In this document: positions 1-11,925 of the stretch, in pieces
Layout: each line of letters starts with the position of its first letter
Position numbering within the stretch: the stretch's first letter is position 1
Source of the DNA: Agelaius tricolor
Lineage: Eukaryota > Chordata > Aves > Passeriformes > Icteridae
Direction of reading: 5' to 3'
Assembly: GCA_023055355.1 (NCBI GenBank)
Contig: JALJCS010000022.1
Location: forward strand, 11,167,501 to 11,231,500
Length of the DNA stretch: 64,000 bases
Position numbers and translations under genes: made by a program
Notes under the pieces: model-generated
What the model was told of the DNA's origin: nothing
Database searches by the model: none
The model's input: the letters and a program-made list of their open reading frames with translations, nothing else

Positions 1-124
1 CAAGGCCAGGCTGGACAGGACTTGGAGCAGCCTGGGACAGTGGGAGGTGTCCCTGCCCATGCCTGGGGGGCAGAACAAGATGGTTTTGAAGGTCCCTTTC
101 AGCTCAAACCTTCTGTGATTCCAT
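1..124 (+). mobile_element. CR1 LINE 3' end (cut by window start)
   Basis: Matches the avian CR1 3' consensus as I know it: a lead-in like 'GGCTGGACAGGACTTGGAGC', then the GGTGTCCCTGCCCATG segment and the terminal TTCTGTGATTC repeat. It is 5'-truncated, as is usual for CR1, and continues past the window edge. Confidence 0.85.
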
Positions 125-213
125 GAAATCCTGTGCCCTGACACTTGCCCAGGTCCTTGTGGATGCCAGGGAGCTCCAGCCAGGGACCTGGTGAAAAAGC
201 AAGGACAGAGCAT

Positions 214-615
214 TGTGGTGGTGTTCACAGGGGTCCCAGGACAAGGGAAGAGATGAGAATCTTGACTCCATGTTTCAGAAGGCTGATTTATTATTTTATG
301 ATATATATTATATTAAGAGAAAATGATATATTAAAACTTACTAAAGGAATAGAAGAAAGGATTTCATCAGAAGGCTTGAAAGAAATAGAAAGGAATGGAA
401 TGATAAAATAATCTTGTGACTGACCAGAGAGTCTGAGCCAGCTGGGCTGTGATTGGCCATTAATTAGAAACAACCACATGAGCCCAATCCCAGATCCACC
501 TGTTGCATTCCACAGCAGCAGATAACCATTGGGTACATTTTGTTCCTGAGCCCTCTCAGCTTCTCAGGAGCAAAGATCCCAAGGAAAGGGTTTTCCATAA
601 AACGTGTCAGTGACA
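214..615 (-). mobile_element. LTR of songbird endogenous retrovirus (first arm of inverted pair)
   Basis: It runs 402 bp from TGTGG to GTGACA. On the minus strand it starts TGTCACTGACACG, has AATAAA near its 3' part and ends CACCACA. It is roughly 90% identical by eye to the inverted copy at 1,172. I recognise the family as an abundant passerine LTR, but its exact name needs a repeat library. The five bases to its left are AGCAT and to its right GAGTG, so it has no ordinary target-site duplication of its own. Confidence 0.85.
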
Positions 616-1171
616 GAGTGTGCGGCCCAGAGCCTTCGGTGGCCCCCGTGCAGCAGGAGCAGGGCCCAGGCAGCAGCTGAGGCACAGGGGAGGGCTCAGA
701 GCAGGTGAAAAGCTCTCATTGCTGCCACTGGCAACACCTCTGGGGGGCCTGTTTGATGGGAGTGGGAGGGCAGGAGGGGCTGGCTCATCCATCTCCCGCT
801 CCTGCAGGGTGGGAAGGCGTCTGCCACCCATTTGCAGCTGAGCTCATTATGGAATCCAAACTGGGATTGGGCATAAATTCTCTGTTTTAACCATTTTGAG
901 AGAAAAGCCCTTTCAGTCCACAGTGAACCTTTCCTGCCATGTTTTCAGGTTAATCAACAGTTTTCCTCCTTTATGAGAAATCACGAAGCACATGTGCTCT
1001 CTCTTAGTGCAGCTCTCTCTCACTTGGAAACCTTCTCCACCCCTTCCATTTTCCAAAGCAAAACAATTAAAATCAGAGGTTGTTTTGCATTCCTATTTGT
1101 AGCTATTTTTAATGTTAACTCAAAAAAAGGCACAGATAATTTTACTATGGGAGTATTTTAATACACATGCT
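616..1171. other. Spacer between inverted LTRs, possibly an inverted segment
   Basis: 556 bp of apparently single-copy sequence with no retroviral internal sequence. The flanks of the two LTRs suggest it was flipped by recombination (see findings). Confidence 0.5.
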
Positions 1172-1558
1172 TGTCACAGACACGTTTTATGAAAAATCCT
1201 TTTCTTAGGATTTTTTCTCCTGAGAAGCTGAGAGGTCTCAGAAACTAGATTTAAACAATGATTATCTGCTGCTGTGGAATGCAACAGGTGCATCTGGGAT
1301 TGGGCTCATGTGGTTGTTTCTAATTCATGGCCAATCACAGCCCAGCTGGCTCAGACTCTCTGGTCAGTCACAAGATTTTATTATCAATCCATTCCTTTCC
1401 TTTCAAGCCTTCTGATGAATCTTTTCTCTATTCTTTTAGTATAGTTTTAGTATATAATTTCCTTTAATATAATATATATCATAAAATAATAAACCTACCT
1501 TCTGAAACATGGAGTCAAGATTCTCATCTCTTCCCTCTTCCTGGGACCCCTGTGAGCA

Positions 1559-1562
<4 letters not shown>
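1172..1562 (+). mobile_element. LTR of the same family in opposite orientation (second arm)
   Basis: It starts TGTCACAGACACG and carries AATAAA at 1,488-1,493. It ends in CACCACACA, which merges into the (AC)23 repeat, so the exact 3' end is blurred. The left flank is ATGCT, the reverse complement of the AGCAT left of the first arm. Confidence 0.85.

Positions 1563-1606
<44 letters not shown>
1561..1606. repeat. (AC)23 microsatellite
   Basis: A perfect run of 23 AC units. It starts exactly at the CA-ending terminus of the LTR at 1,172, so the LTR end probably seeded the expansion. Confidence 0.98.
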
Positions 1607-1608
<2 letters not shown>

Positions 1609-4600
1609 TTTTCCCCAAACAGGGTAGGCATTATTTCTGCCTTGCAATGGGTTTGCTGAGCTTCCCCTGCACTGGGGTGGTGCCATCCCTCTGGATTTGC
1701 CCTGGGAGCTGAGCAGGGAGCTCAGCACTGTCCCAGCCCCTGGCCCTGCCATCCTTTCTCCCATCCTGCTTTCCCCTTGCTGCCTGCAGCACCAGCAGCT
1801 CATCCCATCTCCCTGCCAAGCCTTCCCCAGCCAGAGGAAAGGGGATAATAATGCTGTGCCATGCGTGAGGATTAATATTTTAAAGTGGATTGAGGCTAAA
1901 GGGTGTTACATGGATCTGATCTGTGCTGCTGGAGGTCAGCAGAAGCTTTAGGATAAACATGGCATAATAGTACTTAAAAAAAAATAATTATGGTTTATTA
2001 TTTTGAAATCCAGTGATTTCCTGGAAGAACAGAGGGTGGTTTCAATGTAATGGCCATGGAAGTTGATTCCAAGACATGCAAACCCTGCATGGCCCCCAGT
2101 GCCTGCCCCAGCCCTGATGCCTCCCCTCCTCAGCACCCCAAGTTCTGCTGGCAGAGCAGTTTATAGCAAGCTCTGTGCTGCACAAATATTGAACCATGTG
2201 ATCAGATGATTGCCTACACGTTGTGTTTTCCTTTGCAGGGAGGGTTTTCACTCTCAGCAGTGGCAGAGGGTGCCATGCAGCCCTGGGGGATTTGTCCCAT
2301 CTCACGTGTCCCTGTGGCTTGGACATCACCCTCTGCACTGTGGGCACCCCAGCCTGGTTTGCAGATGAATTCCCAGACATGGAAAAAAGAAGCAGCTGCC
2401 TCTTTGCTGGTCCTTCAGCCATGCAGACTGATGGTCCATCTGCAGGGTGTGCCCCAGGGCTGGCTGGCAGGAATTTAGTGCCCTTTTTCCTTCCTCACAT
2501 TGTGTAGGGATCCAGGTAAGGATCCTGTGTTGGGATCCAGGTCAAGCTGCAGGTGGGCACTGGGTGATGCCTGGTTAAAAAGCCAGGGATCCCCCACCCC
2601 AGCACACCTGAGTGTGCAAACACCACTCCTGTGGAGCGAATGCATCCCTGCTTTTACCATCCCTGTGGATGAGCAGGCAGCCCTGGCCCTGCTGGTGTTT
2701 GGTGTCAGTTTGTTGGCACACACTGCCCGTCCCCTCATGGGATGTGCTGCATTATTCATCAGGGAGATGAAAAACTGGAGGAGCCACTGTTGGTCCTGCT
2801 TAAGCTCTCTGTTCCTGCAGCATTGAAAGGAGCAGTCATTTACCTGTCTCCCCTTTCAGATCCAATTTGCCAGGATGCACATTTCCTGGGAAGCTCTGTA
2901 GGGCTCCTCAGGCCGGCATGATTTATTTATAGGAATGACCTTACAGCCACTTGGAAGTCTGTCTGCTGACATTTGTGCACTGTACAGCACTTGTGGCAAG
3001 AAACTCCCTGGGTTTCCAGTTCCCCATCCAGTCTGAAATTTTTTTTGCAGCAAAAAAAAAAATATTTTTTGTTTTGCTGTTGAATAAAGCACTGGATGTC
3101 ACAGCTGGATTCCTCTGGGGCTCACTTAGACCCCTTGCTTGTTTTCCATACCTCTTTTTCCCTGTTTCCACATGCAAAGCCTGGTTCCCTCTCCAGCCCC
3201 TGAGCAGCTCCATGGAACAGCACTCTGTGTTCCCTGCAGGCTGCTGTGGGATGCAGCCCCTTGTGCTGAAGCTTTTTCACCAGTTAAGCTGGAAAGGTCA
3301 CCAGGGTGACCCAGCATTACCCAAACCTGCTCTGCCTCTGACCAGGGCAGATTATCAAAGTGCAGGGTCATGATCCATGGGCTTGGCCACACAAAGCTGC
3401 AGGCGTGCTCAGGAGTGCCTGAGCCTCCCAGGGCAGTGTGACTGAGCTTTGTGTGTCCTGTTAGAAACAGCCAGGCTGGGCTCACCCAGAAGGGTTTTGT
3501 TTGTACCCGTGCTGTGCCGGGCTGTGAAGGGCTTTAAATAGCTCCTGACAATTATTTTAGGATATTTTGAACAGGGAAAGAGCTGGTAAATGTCTTTGGA
3601 AAAGGTCTGATTGTTGCAGTGGGAGAGCAGGCACAGGGAGAGGGAGGTGTGGTTGCCTGAGCATGATGGATGTGCACTGAAAGGACCCTTCTGGCCACTG
3701 CTGTGTGTTTGGGGGAGGCAAACTTAGGGCTGAATCTTCTGCTGAAGCTGTTAAAATTCTCCACTTGGGAATCTCTGATTGTGAACCATTTATCCCTTTA
3801 TGTGGCTAAGAGCAGAGAGGAAAAACAAATTACCCTAAAGCTCATCACTGAGTTGCTGCCACGGGACAGGAATTAGAATCTGGCATCTGGTGCTCTCCTC
3901 CTTTTTGGGGATCTCAGGAGTGTTAGTTCCCAGGCATCTCCCTGGGATCCTTCAGCAATCCCCTCTGTCCCCAGGTTCCACAGGCAGCCTGAGCTGTCCT
4001 TGCACTGGGCAGACCAGGAGTTCATCCCACTGCTGCCTCAGCAGGGAAGCAGAAGAGAACACTAAAATCCCTCACAGGAGGGTGGGAGAGCCAAGCAGAT
4101 CCCATTTCAGCAGAGAAACACCAAGCATGAGGCAGGGGATGGTGGATCCCACTGGTTCCACCTGGGAATAAACAGGGAATAAATTCCTGCCTGGCACAGC
4201 CAACCCCTTCATAGGCTTCGGGATTCAAGCAGGGAAAACATTCATAAAAGCCTTAAAAATCTTCCAGGAAAAAAAAAGTGGTTTATTCCTAGGGGGAGAA
4301 AATGGGACAACTAAGGGATAGTGAAGCAGAAGGGTGCCAGGGTGGCAGGAAGGCTTTGGGGACAGGATGGGAGGGGACAGGGACACCACATGGGGCAGTG
4401 GCAGGGCTGGATACTGAGCTGGAAGCCACATGTGCTGCTCCTGGCAATGACTGCAGCTGCCAGCCAGGGGAAGGTGGAGCTGCAGCCCTCACTGGTGTCT
4501 GGAGTGTTTATTGTCCCCACTCTGCTCCTGCAGGACTGTGGTGGTCACCTGAGCCCTTTAATCCTCCATAATCTGCTCTGGAAGATGGGCTCTGAGGAAT

Positions 4601-6264
4601 GCTTCACCCCATCCACACCTTCCCAGGTGATAAAGGACTGTCTCAGAAAGGTCCCCTTCAATTATTTGCAGGTATTAGATATTCTGCAGCAGGAGCTGAG
4701 ATGGTCCATGACCCCTGAGACATCTGAGTGAGAAATGATGGTGATGCTCCATTTCAATGAGGCAGATACTCAGCCTGGCTGGAAGCTTCCTGAAAATGAA
4801 GTGAGCTGGACAGTTAACAACTTTTAAAGTGTCATAATGATGAAAGGATTAAAAAATCCTGAAGGTGGAAGCAGGTCTTGACCCTTGTCTTGGGTTAATT
4901 GTCTTCTGTGGGGGCAGTCCAGGACCTGGTGCTTTTCAAAGGGTTGTTCCAAGGGTTTACATTGGAGCCAAAGGAGGAAAACTTCTGATGTGCCACTTGG
5001 ACCAGGCATGGGAGTTCTCTGACAAGCTCTAATTTGAAATCTCTGAAGTCTAGGAGAGAGCAGACCTTTTAAAGCCTCAAACTGGTGGCAGCTCCAAGCT
5101 GGGACATCATGTGCAGACAGGGAGTGGAAATTCAGTCATGCAAAACAGCTGAACATAACAACAGCTGAAAGAGAGCCTGCTCTGTGGGGGAAATCAGGGA
5201 GGCTCAGCCTAGAAATCCATTCTCTCATGTCCTGCATGGGGATTTTGGAAATTCCCCTTTAAACAAAGCAAAGGTTAACCCCTGGCTGGGAGAATCCCTG
5301 AAACCCTGCCCTTCTCCAGGTCTTGCCAATGCCTCTGTGTGGTCAAGGGTTAAATCCTGAAACCCACCTCTCTGTCAAGTGTCTCAACCGCCTCTAAATC
5401 AGGTGAATTGGACTTGGAATCTGTCTTTGGCTCTTCATCAGACAACAGCTTCCATCTTATTTCAGAGAATTTCTGCTAAAATTAAAAAAAAAATTGAGCA
5501 GAAAATTTGTATGACTGAAAATCAAATTTGGAAAATTTGTATTACTGAAAATCTGAAAGGATGATTTCCCCCGAGTCTGGCTGACAGAAAATAACAAAGT
5601 ATCATGTGCCCTTGATACCACACACATAATTGATGGGGTAAACAAGGGAAGTTTATCTCACATCTGACTTACCAGGGGTTGCGGTGACCTACCCACAAGG
5701 TTTGTTTGAGCATTTTGCTTTTCACATGTTGTAATTTTGGTTTTTTTCCTTGAAAAGCTATATCTACACTTGAGAAAACAAAAGGACAGAGGCACAAATG
5801 TGAGTGTACCACAGAACCTGTCAGCAATTTGTGGTTCCCAGCTTCATGGAGATCTTTAAATTCTGCTCATTTTCAGTCCTGCATGGGGTTTCCATGGGGT
5901 TTCCCACCTCTCTACAGAGGAAAGGGGAATTTTCCTCCTCATAACAAATATTTGTTATTTTAGCTTCTGGTCACCACAAACATTTATTCAATTTTTTAAA
6001 GTGAATTTTGAATTTCATTTTTTTTTGTGCCAGACTTCCTAGTTTCTTTCCCTTGTGCTGATTTTCATGCCTACATATGATTCATTTAATCTTTCCCAAA
6101 AGAGCGTAGCAAATTAGATTAACGAGGCAAATTAATAAACCAGTGTAGCTGTGAGACCTCAAACACTTTACTTACCAAGTGCAGCACATCATCCTTCACT
6201 CAGAGGCCCAGCACAAGTTATTAATGATCAGATTTTGCCATCCTTGGTGCTGTGTGGCTGCTGC
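1607..6264. other. Intergenic sequence, no gene seen
   Basis: Open frames here are short and have no recognisable domains. An imperfect 2 x 30 bp tandem repeat lies at 5,501-5,560. Nothing else was recognised. Confidence 0.7.
5501..5560. repeat. Imperfect tandem duplication, 2 x 30 bp
   Basis: The units at 5,501-5,530 and 5,531-5,560 both begin GAAAATTTGTAT and share ACTGAAAATC, with a few mismatches. Confidence 0.8.
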
Positions 6265-6729
6265 TGATGCCTTGGAAATGCTGATGCTGCCCTAGGACAG
6301 AGGCTGGACAGAGCTCCAGAATAAAGCAGGGATTTATTCAAAGCATCTCCTGCATGGATCCACCTTGGGCAGCACCAGAGCCCAGCCAGGGCTGCACCCA
6401 AGATGAACCAAAATGGCCCCAAAATGCACGGCCGGGCACGGGCTCTGTCCCTGGGATCAGTTCTGCTCCATTTGCACCTTGCAGTTCATTGTCCCATTCC
6501 AGCTTTAGCCCCTGCAGTCCCACCCTGCTTGTTTTTCTCTCTCCAGCCCACGGGGTTTGTGCTCTGGGGCTGAGATTTGGATCATTTGTCCTTGGTGCCC
6601 AGCTGGAGCAGGAATTGTTTTGTCTCCCTGCTCTGTGCACAGAGCTCAGCATCCCCTGATGTGAGCCCAGACCCACACACTAAAGCAGCACAGAATGGGA
6701 AAAATAGAAAAGCCAAACCTGAGGCATCA
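6265..6729 (-). mobile_element. Solo LTR, TGATGCC...GGCATCA
   Basis: The ends form a perfect 7-bp inverted repeat (TGATGCC at 6,265, GGCATCA ending at 6,729), as expected for an LTR. A minus-strand AATAAA (TTTATT near 6,330) sits close to the 6,265 end, which marks the element as minus-strand. CTGC occurs on both sides, a possible 4-bp target duplication. A close relative lies at 49,759-50,172. No internal retroviral sequence is attached. Confidence 0.8.
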
Positions 6730-9700
6730 CTGCCAACCTGGCAATGCCACAGGAATTTGGTGGCTGTGCCCTGGATGCTGATGGGCACTGCCACAGCTGG
6801 GACCGAGGTGTGCTGGCTGCTCTGAGTCCCTGCCAAGAAAGGCTCGGTAGAGCTGGAGATTTTATCACAGCCCATTGTAACCCGACAACAATGAAGCCAT
6901 TAGAGCTTGGACCTGAGCCCACAGCACTTGGAAATGTGATAAACTCACCTTTATGGGGACTAGCAGCACGGTTTGTGGCTTTATCCATCAGCCCCAAAGT
7001 GACTTCACCTCCCACAGCCTCGCCCTGCGCCCTGCGCCCTTCTCTGAGCTTTGAGGTCTTTCCCATCATCAGGCACATGGAGATCCCAGGGTTTTCCCAC
7101 CTGTTTCCCTGCTGAGGTCAGGAAAAAGCAGCCCAGGCTTTGCAGAGGGTCAGTTTAGGAGCAGTCACTCTCTGTACTCGGCTGGGGAAGGTGGAGCATG
7201 ACCAGCAGGATCTGCCTCGGGTCCCTGAAGCCCTGAGGGTGCTCAGCCCAGCTGTGGGGGATGCTGTGAGCTCTGGACAAGCTCACGCTCCAAGGCAAGC
7301 CTGGAGCTCATGATCCTGATATTGATCTTTGTTTAATACAATATATTAGGCAATTTAAACAGCCAGCACCTGGCAGGGCTCCTTGGCAGGCAGCCCATGC
7401 TCTGGGGAGCATCACTGCTGCCTCTGCTCAGCCTCCCCCAGCAGCAGCTTTGGGAGAGGCACAGGAAGCTGGGAGAGACCAGGAGGGCAGGCAGCAGGGA
7501 CCTGGCTGAGCACACCCCCAGGCAGCTTTGCTCTGAGCAGAGGGACTGGAAGATTTCTCTTTTCTCTTTCTAGAGACTGGAAGTTTATTTTCTTTAATAA
7601 TATTGCCTTTTCTGGGGAGTTCTTTCCTGTGGGGTGGCTCAGGGGACACCAGGGAAGGCCACATTCTGACAGGCTGCTTTTGCTGTCCAAGGCAAGGAAT
7701 GCTGAGAGACAAGGAAGTGCACAAATCCAGATGAGATTTGGCTTTTCTTGCAGAGTGCACCTGTGTCTGTCTGAACAGTTTTAAAAGACACAGTCCCTGA
7801 GCACAGGGAGGTGGGACAGAGCAGGGGCTGCTGTGTGCCCTGCTCCAGGTGGTCTCTGCAAACTCAGAGGTGCCTGAGCATGGCAATGATGCTGTCCTGA
7901 TCCCCCCAGTTCTCTGGATGTGGAGACAGGCTCCTTGGGAACCTGGGCATGCACTGACTGCCATGGAGCACCTGCTGGGAACTGAGGGCCTTGCCTTTGG
8001 TTTAGTCAGACCCTAAAGCTTCACCCATCCAGGCTGGAGACAGAAACATTTATCTCATCAGGGAGAGTAATTTCTGTCTTTTTCATCCTTTAGTCTGGGA
8101 GCACCACCATCATCAGGGAGAATGGATCCAAGCACCCAAAATCATCCTGGAAAGAGACTGGGACACTGTCTGGAGCTCTGGCAGGTTTGGGACTGAATGT
8201 CTTCCCAAGTTCCTTTATAAGCAGAGTTTCCTACTTGTTTATGTCAATTTTGCCCTGTGTAATCTGTTTGGTTTACCTGGGGGAACAGCAGGACACTAAT
8301 TAATTAATGATGACAAGAATGACTCACTTTCCTTGTGCCCTCCTGTGGCACCTTCTTTGTCACAGGAGGAAGCAGGAGCACAGATCCTGCCCCAGGCTGC
8401 TCTGGCCTGTCTCCTGGGGAAGGAGGGCAGCAAAATATGGAATTTGTAGTGACTGTGCAGCATTTGTCTCTTGCCCAGTGTCACCACAGAAGAGCCTGCT
8501 CCATGAGCAGCCACTCAGTGTTCCTGAGGGAAGCTGGAAATGTTGGGATTTTAATAGCACTGGGATGAACTGCCTGCTTAAATGAGGAAAGCAATAGCTC
8601 TGTAATTAGTGTGACTTCCTGGACAAAAATGGGAATGCTGCTTGCCCTGCTGCTCAGGGAAGGGGCTGAGCCTGGCCCCAGGGCAGGGAAGCTCCTCCTG
8701 CAGGGCTGGTACATCCCCACTGCTTCCCCAAAATCCCACAGCCTGTGGCAGCCCCAGCGCTTGCACAAAGGCTGCTGCAATCTCCAGCTGGGAATCTGCA
8801 AGGGTGGGAAATCTCACCAGGGTTAAAATTCTCCCCCACAAGCTGTGGTCTAGTGAGAACACAGAACTAACATAGTGCTTAGGACAAAATAAAACAAACC
8901 CAGAACTGACCACCTGCTCTGGAACAGGAGAGAGACAGGAGGCTGGGCAGGGGATGGAAGCTGGGAGCATCATGTGGGGGGGTCATTTTTATTTGTGAGT
9001 GGGCAAAAGTTCTTTGTTGTGGGCAGGTGCCTTCCCTGAGGCCATCCTGGCTGTCACCAGCCAGGGCTGAGTTCTCCATTCCCAAACAAGGCTTGGTCAT
9101 ATCCTCTTATGACAGCTTAGAGTCTGTCATTACTGTTCATTACCAGATTGACAGAGCACAGCCTGTCTTTGCTGCCCTGCCTGCAGCTAAAATCGGGCAT
9201 GCAGGAGTCAGGAATCCCTGCTGCCATTAGAAATCATTAGAAATCCTAGAGGGAAGAAAAGCCTCTAAACCCCAAACTCACAATCCCTCAAGGTCACCGT
9301 GTTAAAATAAAACATATATACATATATTTGTATTTTTTTTAATGGAAGGGAAAGATGTCCGTGTTAAAGTATTGAAAAGCAGCCTCAGGGGTGGCTGATT
9401 GAGCCCGTTAGAGTTCCCCTGTACATTTATTTTTCATGCCACACTGTATGAATGAAAGATTGAACATCACACAGCTTCCTTTGGCCCCCGGCCAGACAGA
9501 GGTTGGAAAATAATTCCCTTTTTTACAGATGTCTCTATCCATGTAGAATGTATCAGTTTAGACAGGAAGGATGTGAGCACTTCAGAGAAATTGATGTCCA
9601 GTAAAAGAAAAGCCCCACAAGGTACTTGCCTCTTTTCCTACGGATATTATGGAGAATCTTCAGGTGAGCTGGAGCCAGCAATGCACTGAGGTGAGAGCTA

Positions 9701-11744
9701 AACTGGATGTTTACTTTCCTCCCACTTCCATTTGTGATCTGTAGCTAGGAACTGTTCAGTTCCCTATTTATTTAGTGGGAGATGATAGAATATTTCAGGA
9801 TACAGCAGCCCATGTTCTGCCAATTCACAGGATAAACAGACAAAATGTTTCCTGGGGTGGATTTGTCAGGAACAGCTGTTCTTTAGGACATTGTAGGTAT
9901 CTTTTCTCTCAAACTAATTTGATCAGGACTTAGGAAAACCTCCACAAAATAAATACTCCACAGTTCAAGCAGACACTGCAGCTGCTCGGTGGGGAAGGTT
10001 TAAGCTATGGAAATAGGGAAATTGCTGCTCCACAGGAAGATGGGAGCTAAATATTCCCTCTGGTGTGGGAAGAGTTGTCAGGGCCATGGAGAAAAACAGA
10101 GCACCCAAGGGCAATTAGTGACTGGCAGATCAACATCATTTTCCTGTCTAAGCACCTGGTATTAACACTTGAGGACAAACAGGGTCAGGACTCACCTTTA
10201 AAATATTTTCTACACAAGGAGAGAGAGAGAATGTGTCTAAATAGCAAAATATCTTCCTTTAACATTGTTTTACCTTTTCTTTCTTCATCTTCTCTTAGCC
10301 ATCATCATTTTTGTGGCTGAATGTTTTAATTTATCACCAAATACAGGTTTCCCTCCATACCATGTAAGCTCCCTTGTCTGTTCACTTTTAAAAGTGTACA
10401 GTGTTTTTGAGACCATTTATTTAAAAGGAGCTTTTAAAATGAAGGTGGTTCATTGCACAGAACCCCTGAGACAACTGCCAGGAGTGCTGCATAAATTCCA
10501 GCCTCTTCTAGTGACCATTTAATGCAAGGAAGATGGAAAAATCCAGCATGCAGATGATGATGAAAGGCAAGAGCATTTTTCAAAACTCAAGGTCTTCACG
10601 CTAATAATGAAGAATTCCTTGTCTCTGCTGGGGCTGACCTTGTGAAAAGCAGCTTGCATGTGCATCTCAAAACATCAGCACTACATCAGGTCTCCATAAT
10701 GTGAGTGCAGTGTGGACTAGGATGTTTGTACTCCCCAGAAGGGTCAGGGTGCCTGGGGGGTAACTTGTTTAGCCTAGTTCAGATGCAGAAATGCTCTGGG
10801 ACGTGCTCAGGTGCGCTGAGCTGCAGGTGCTGCTTTCTCCCTGCCTCCAGAAGAAAGGACAGCTCAGAGCAGCTCCCAGGCAAGGGCTCACCACAGGAGA
10901 GGTGGATGCTGGGTGGGAAGTGAAACTCTTCCTTGCAGATGGGAAATGCTGCTGCCTGCAAGCTTCCAAAACCAGAGAGGCTGTGGTAAATGCTGGTGTG
11001 TTGAATCCAGGCTGGTTTGCACGAGCTCAGGAGCTCCAGCAGGATTCTGAGCTACCCCAGAAGCGCTGCCAGGATGACCAGGAGGTGCTGGAGCTGATGG
11101 AGTGTGTTTCTGGGGACGCTCCCATTCCTGGAGGCACCCCCATCACTTCAGGGTCCACCTCCAGCTTTGCTCCCTGGCTTGGACACCAGAGGCTTTAGGA
11201 GATCCCAAAGAGCTTTGGAGAGCAAGTTTCAGAGTTCCTGGATAAATTACAAAAGCTCCAAATTCTGTGATAATTTTTGTTTTGAGTAACATTTTTTCTT
11301 TTTCTGGCAAGTTTTCCTTATGGAGTTGTCATTACTTTCATTACCTCTTTTGTAGAATTAAGTATTTTAGAACTTTGAAAATTGAAGCAGGAAAGAAATA
11401 GAGGCTTTTAATCAGCTCTAGCTATAAACTTGGACGAGAAATATCAATTAAATGATTTTTTTTTCGTGGCCCTTCCAGTATTTGGCTGGCAGAAAAAGAA
11501 GCCAAAACTGTTCTTGGTGTTCTAGGTTAATGGTTTGTGTTTCTAATCCATAATCTCTTTTGTTTCACGCAGTCTCACTACATTTGGGACTTCATGCTCT
11601 CCAGTCACATTATCTCTCAAGGAAAACCAGCTCAATTAAACTTCATTTGGGTTTGAAAAGAGGCAGAGTGTGCATGTTTTGAGACAATTAGTGCAAGCTC
11701 AGACTGCTTATCAGGAAAAGAATAATCAGTGTCAGTCAGACCCT
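6730..11744. other. Intergenic sequence, no gene seen
   Basis: No transposable element, exon or RNA gene was recognised. The AT-rich stretch about 9,230-9,650 has no repeat signature and could hold a conserved non-coding element, but only an alignment could show that. Confidence 0.6.
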
Positions 11745-11925
11745 GGAACAAGGCTCAGAGAAGCCATCAGTGGGATCTCCACCCTTGGAGGGTTCACACC
11801 CAAAGGTACAAGGCCCTGATGTGACCAGATTTTGTCTAGACTGTGCTTCGGCCAAGAAAAGCTGGACCAGAGGGTCCTTGAGGTCCCTTCCTGCCTGCTC
11901 CTCTGGGATTCTGTGGCATTCTCTG
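11745..11925 (+). mobile_element. Probable old CR1 3' fragment
   Basis: Degenerate resemblance to the CR1 3' region: CTGGACCAGAGGGTCCTTGA, then GGTCCCTTCC and GGGATTCTGTGG. It is diverged and the limits are approximate. Confidence 0.45.

Noticed and set aside
6338..6676. Frames repeated at 6,338-6,676 and 49,780-50,094 that look like a conserved duplicated protein
   Set aside because: The similarity is explained by the two LTR copies; it is DNA-level repeat identity, not protein conservation.
7428..7964. Minus-strand frame of 178 codons in the upstream flank
   Set aside because: Low-complexity translation without domain, splice or promoter support; probably a chance frame.
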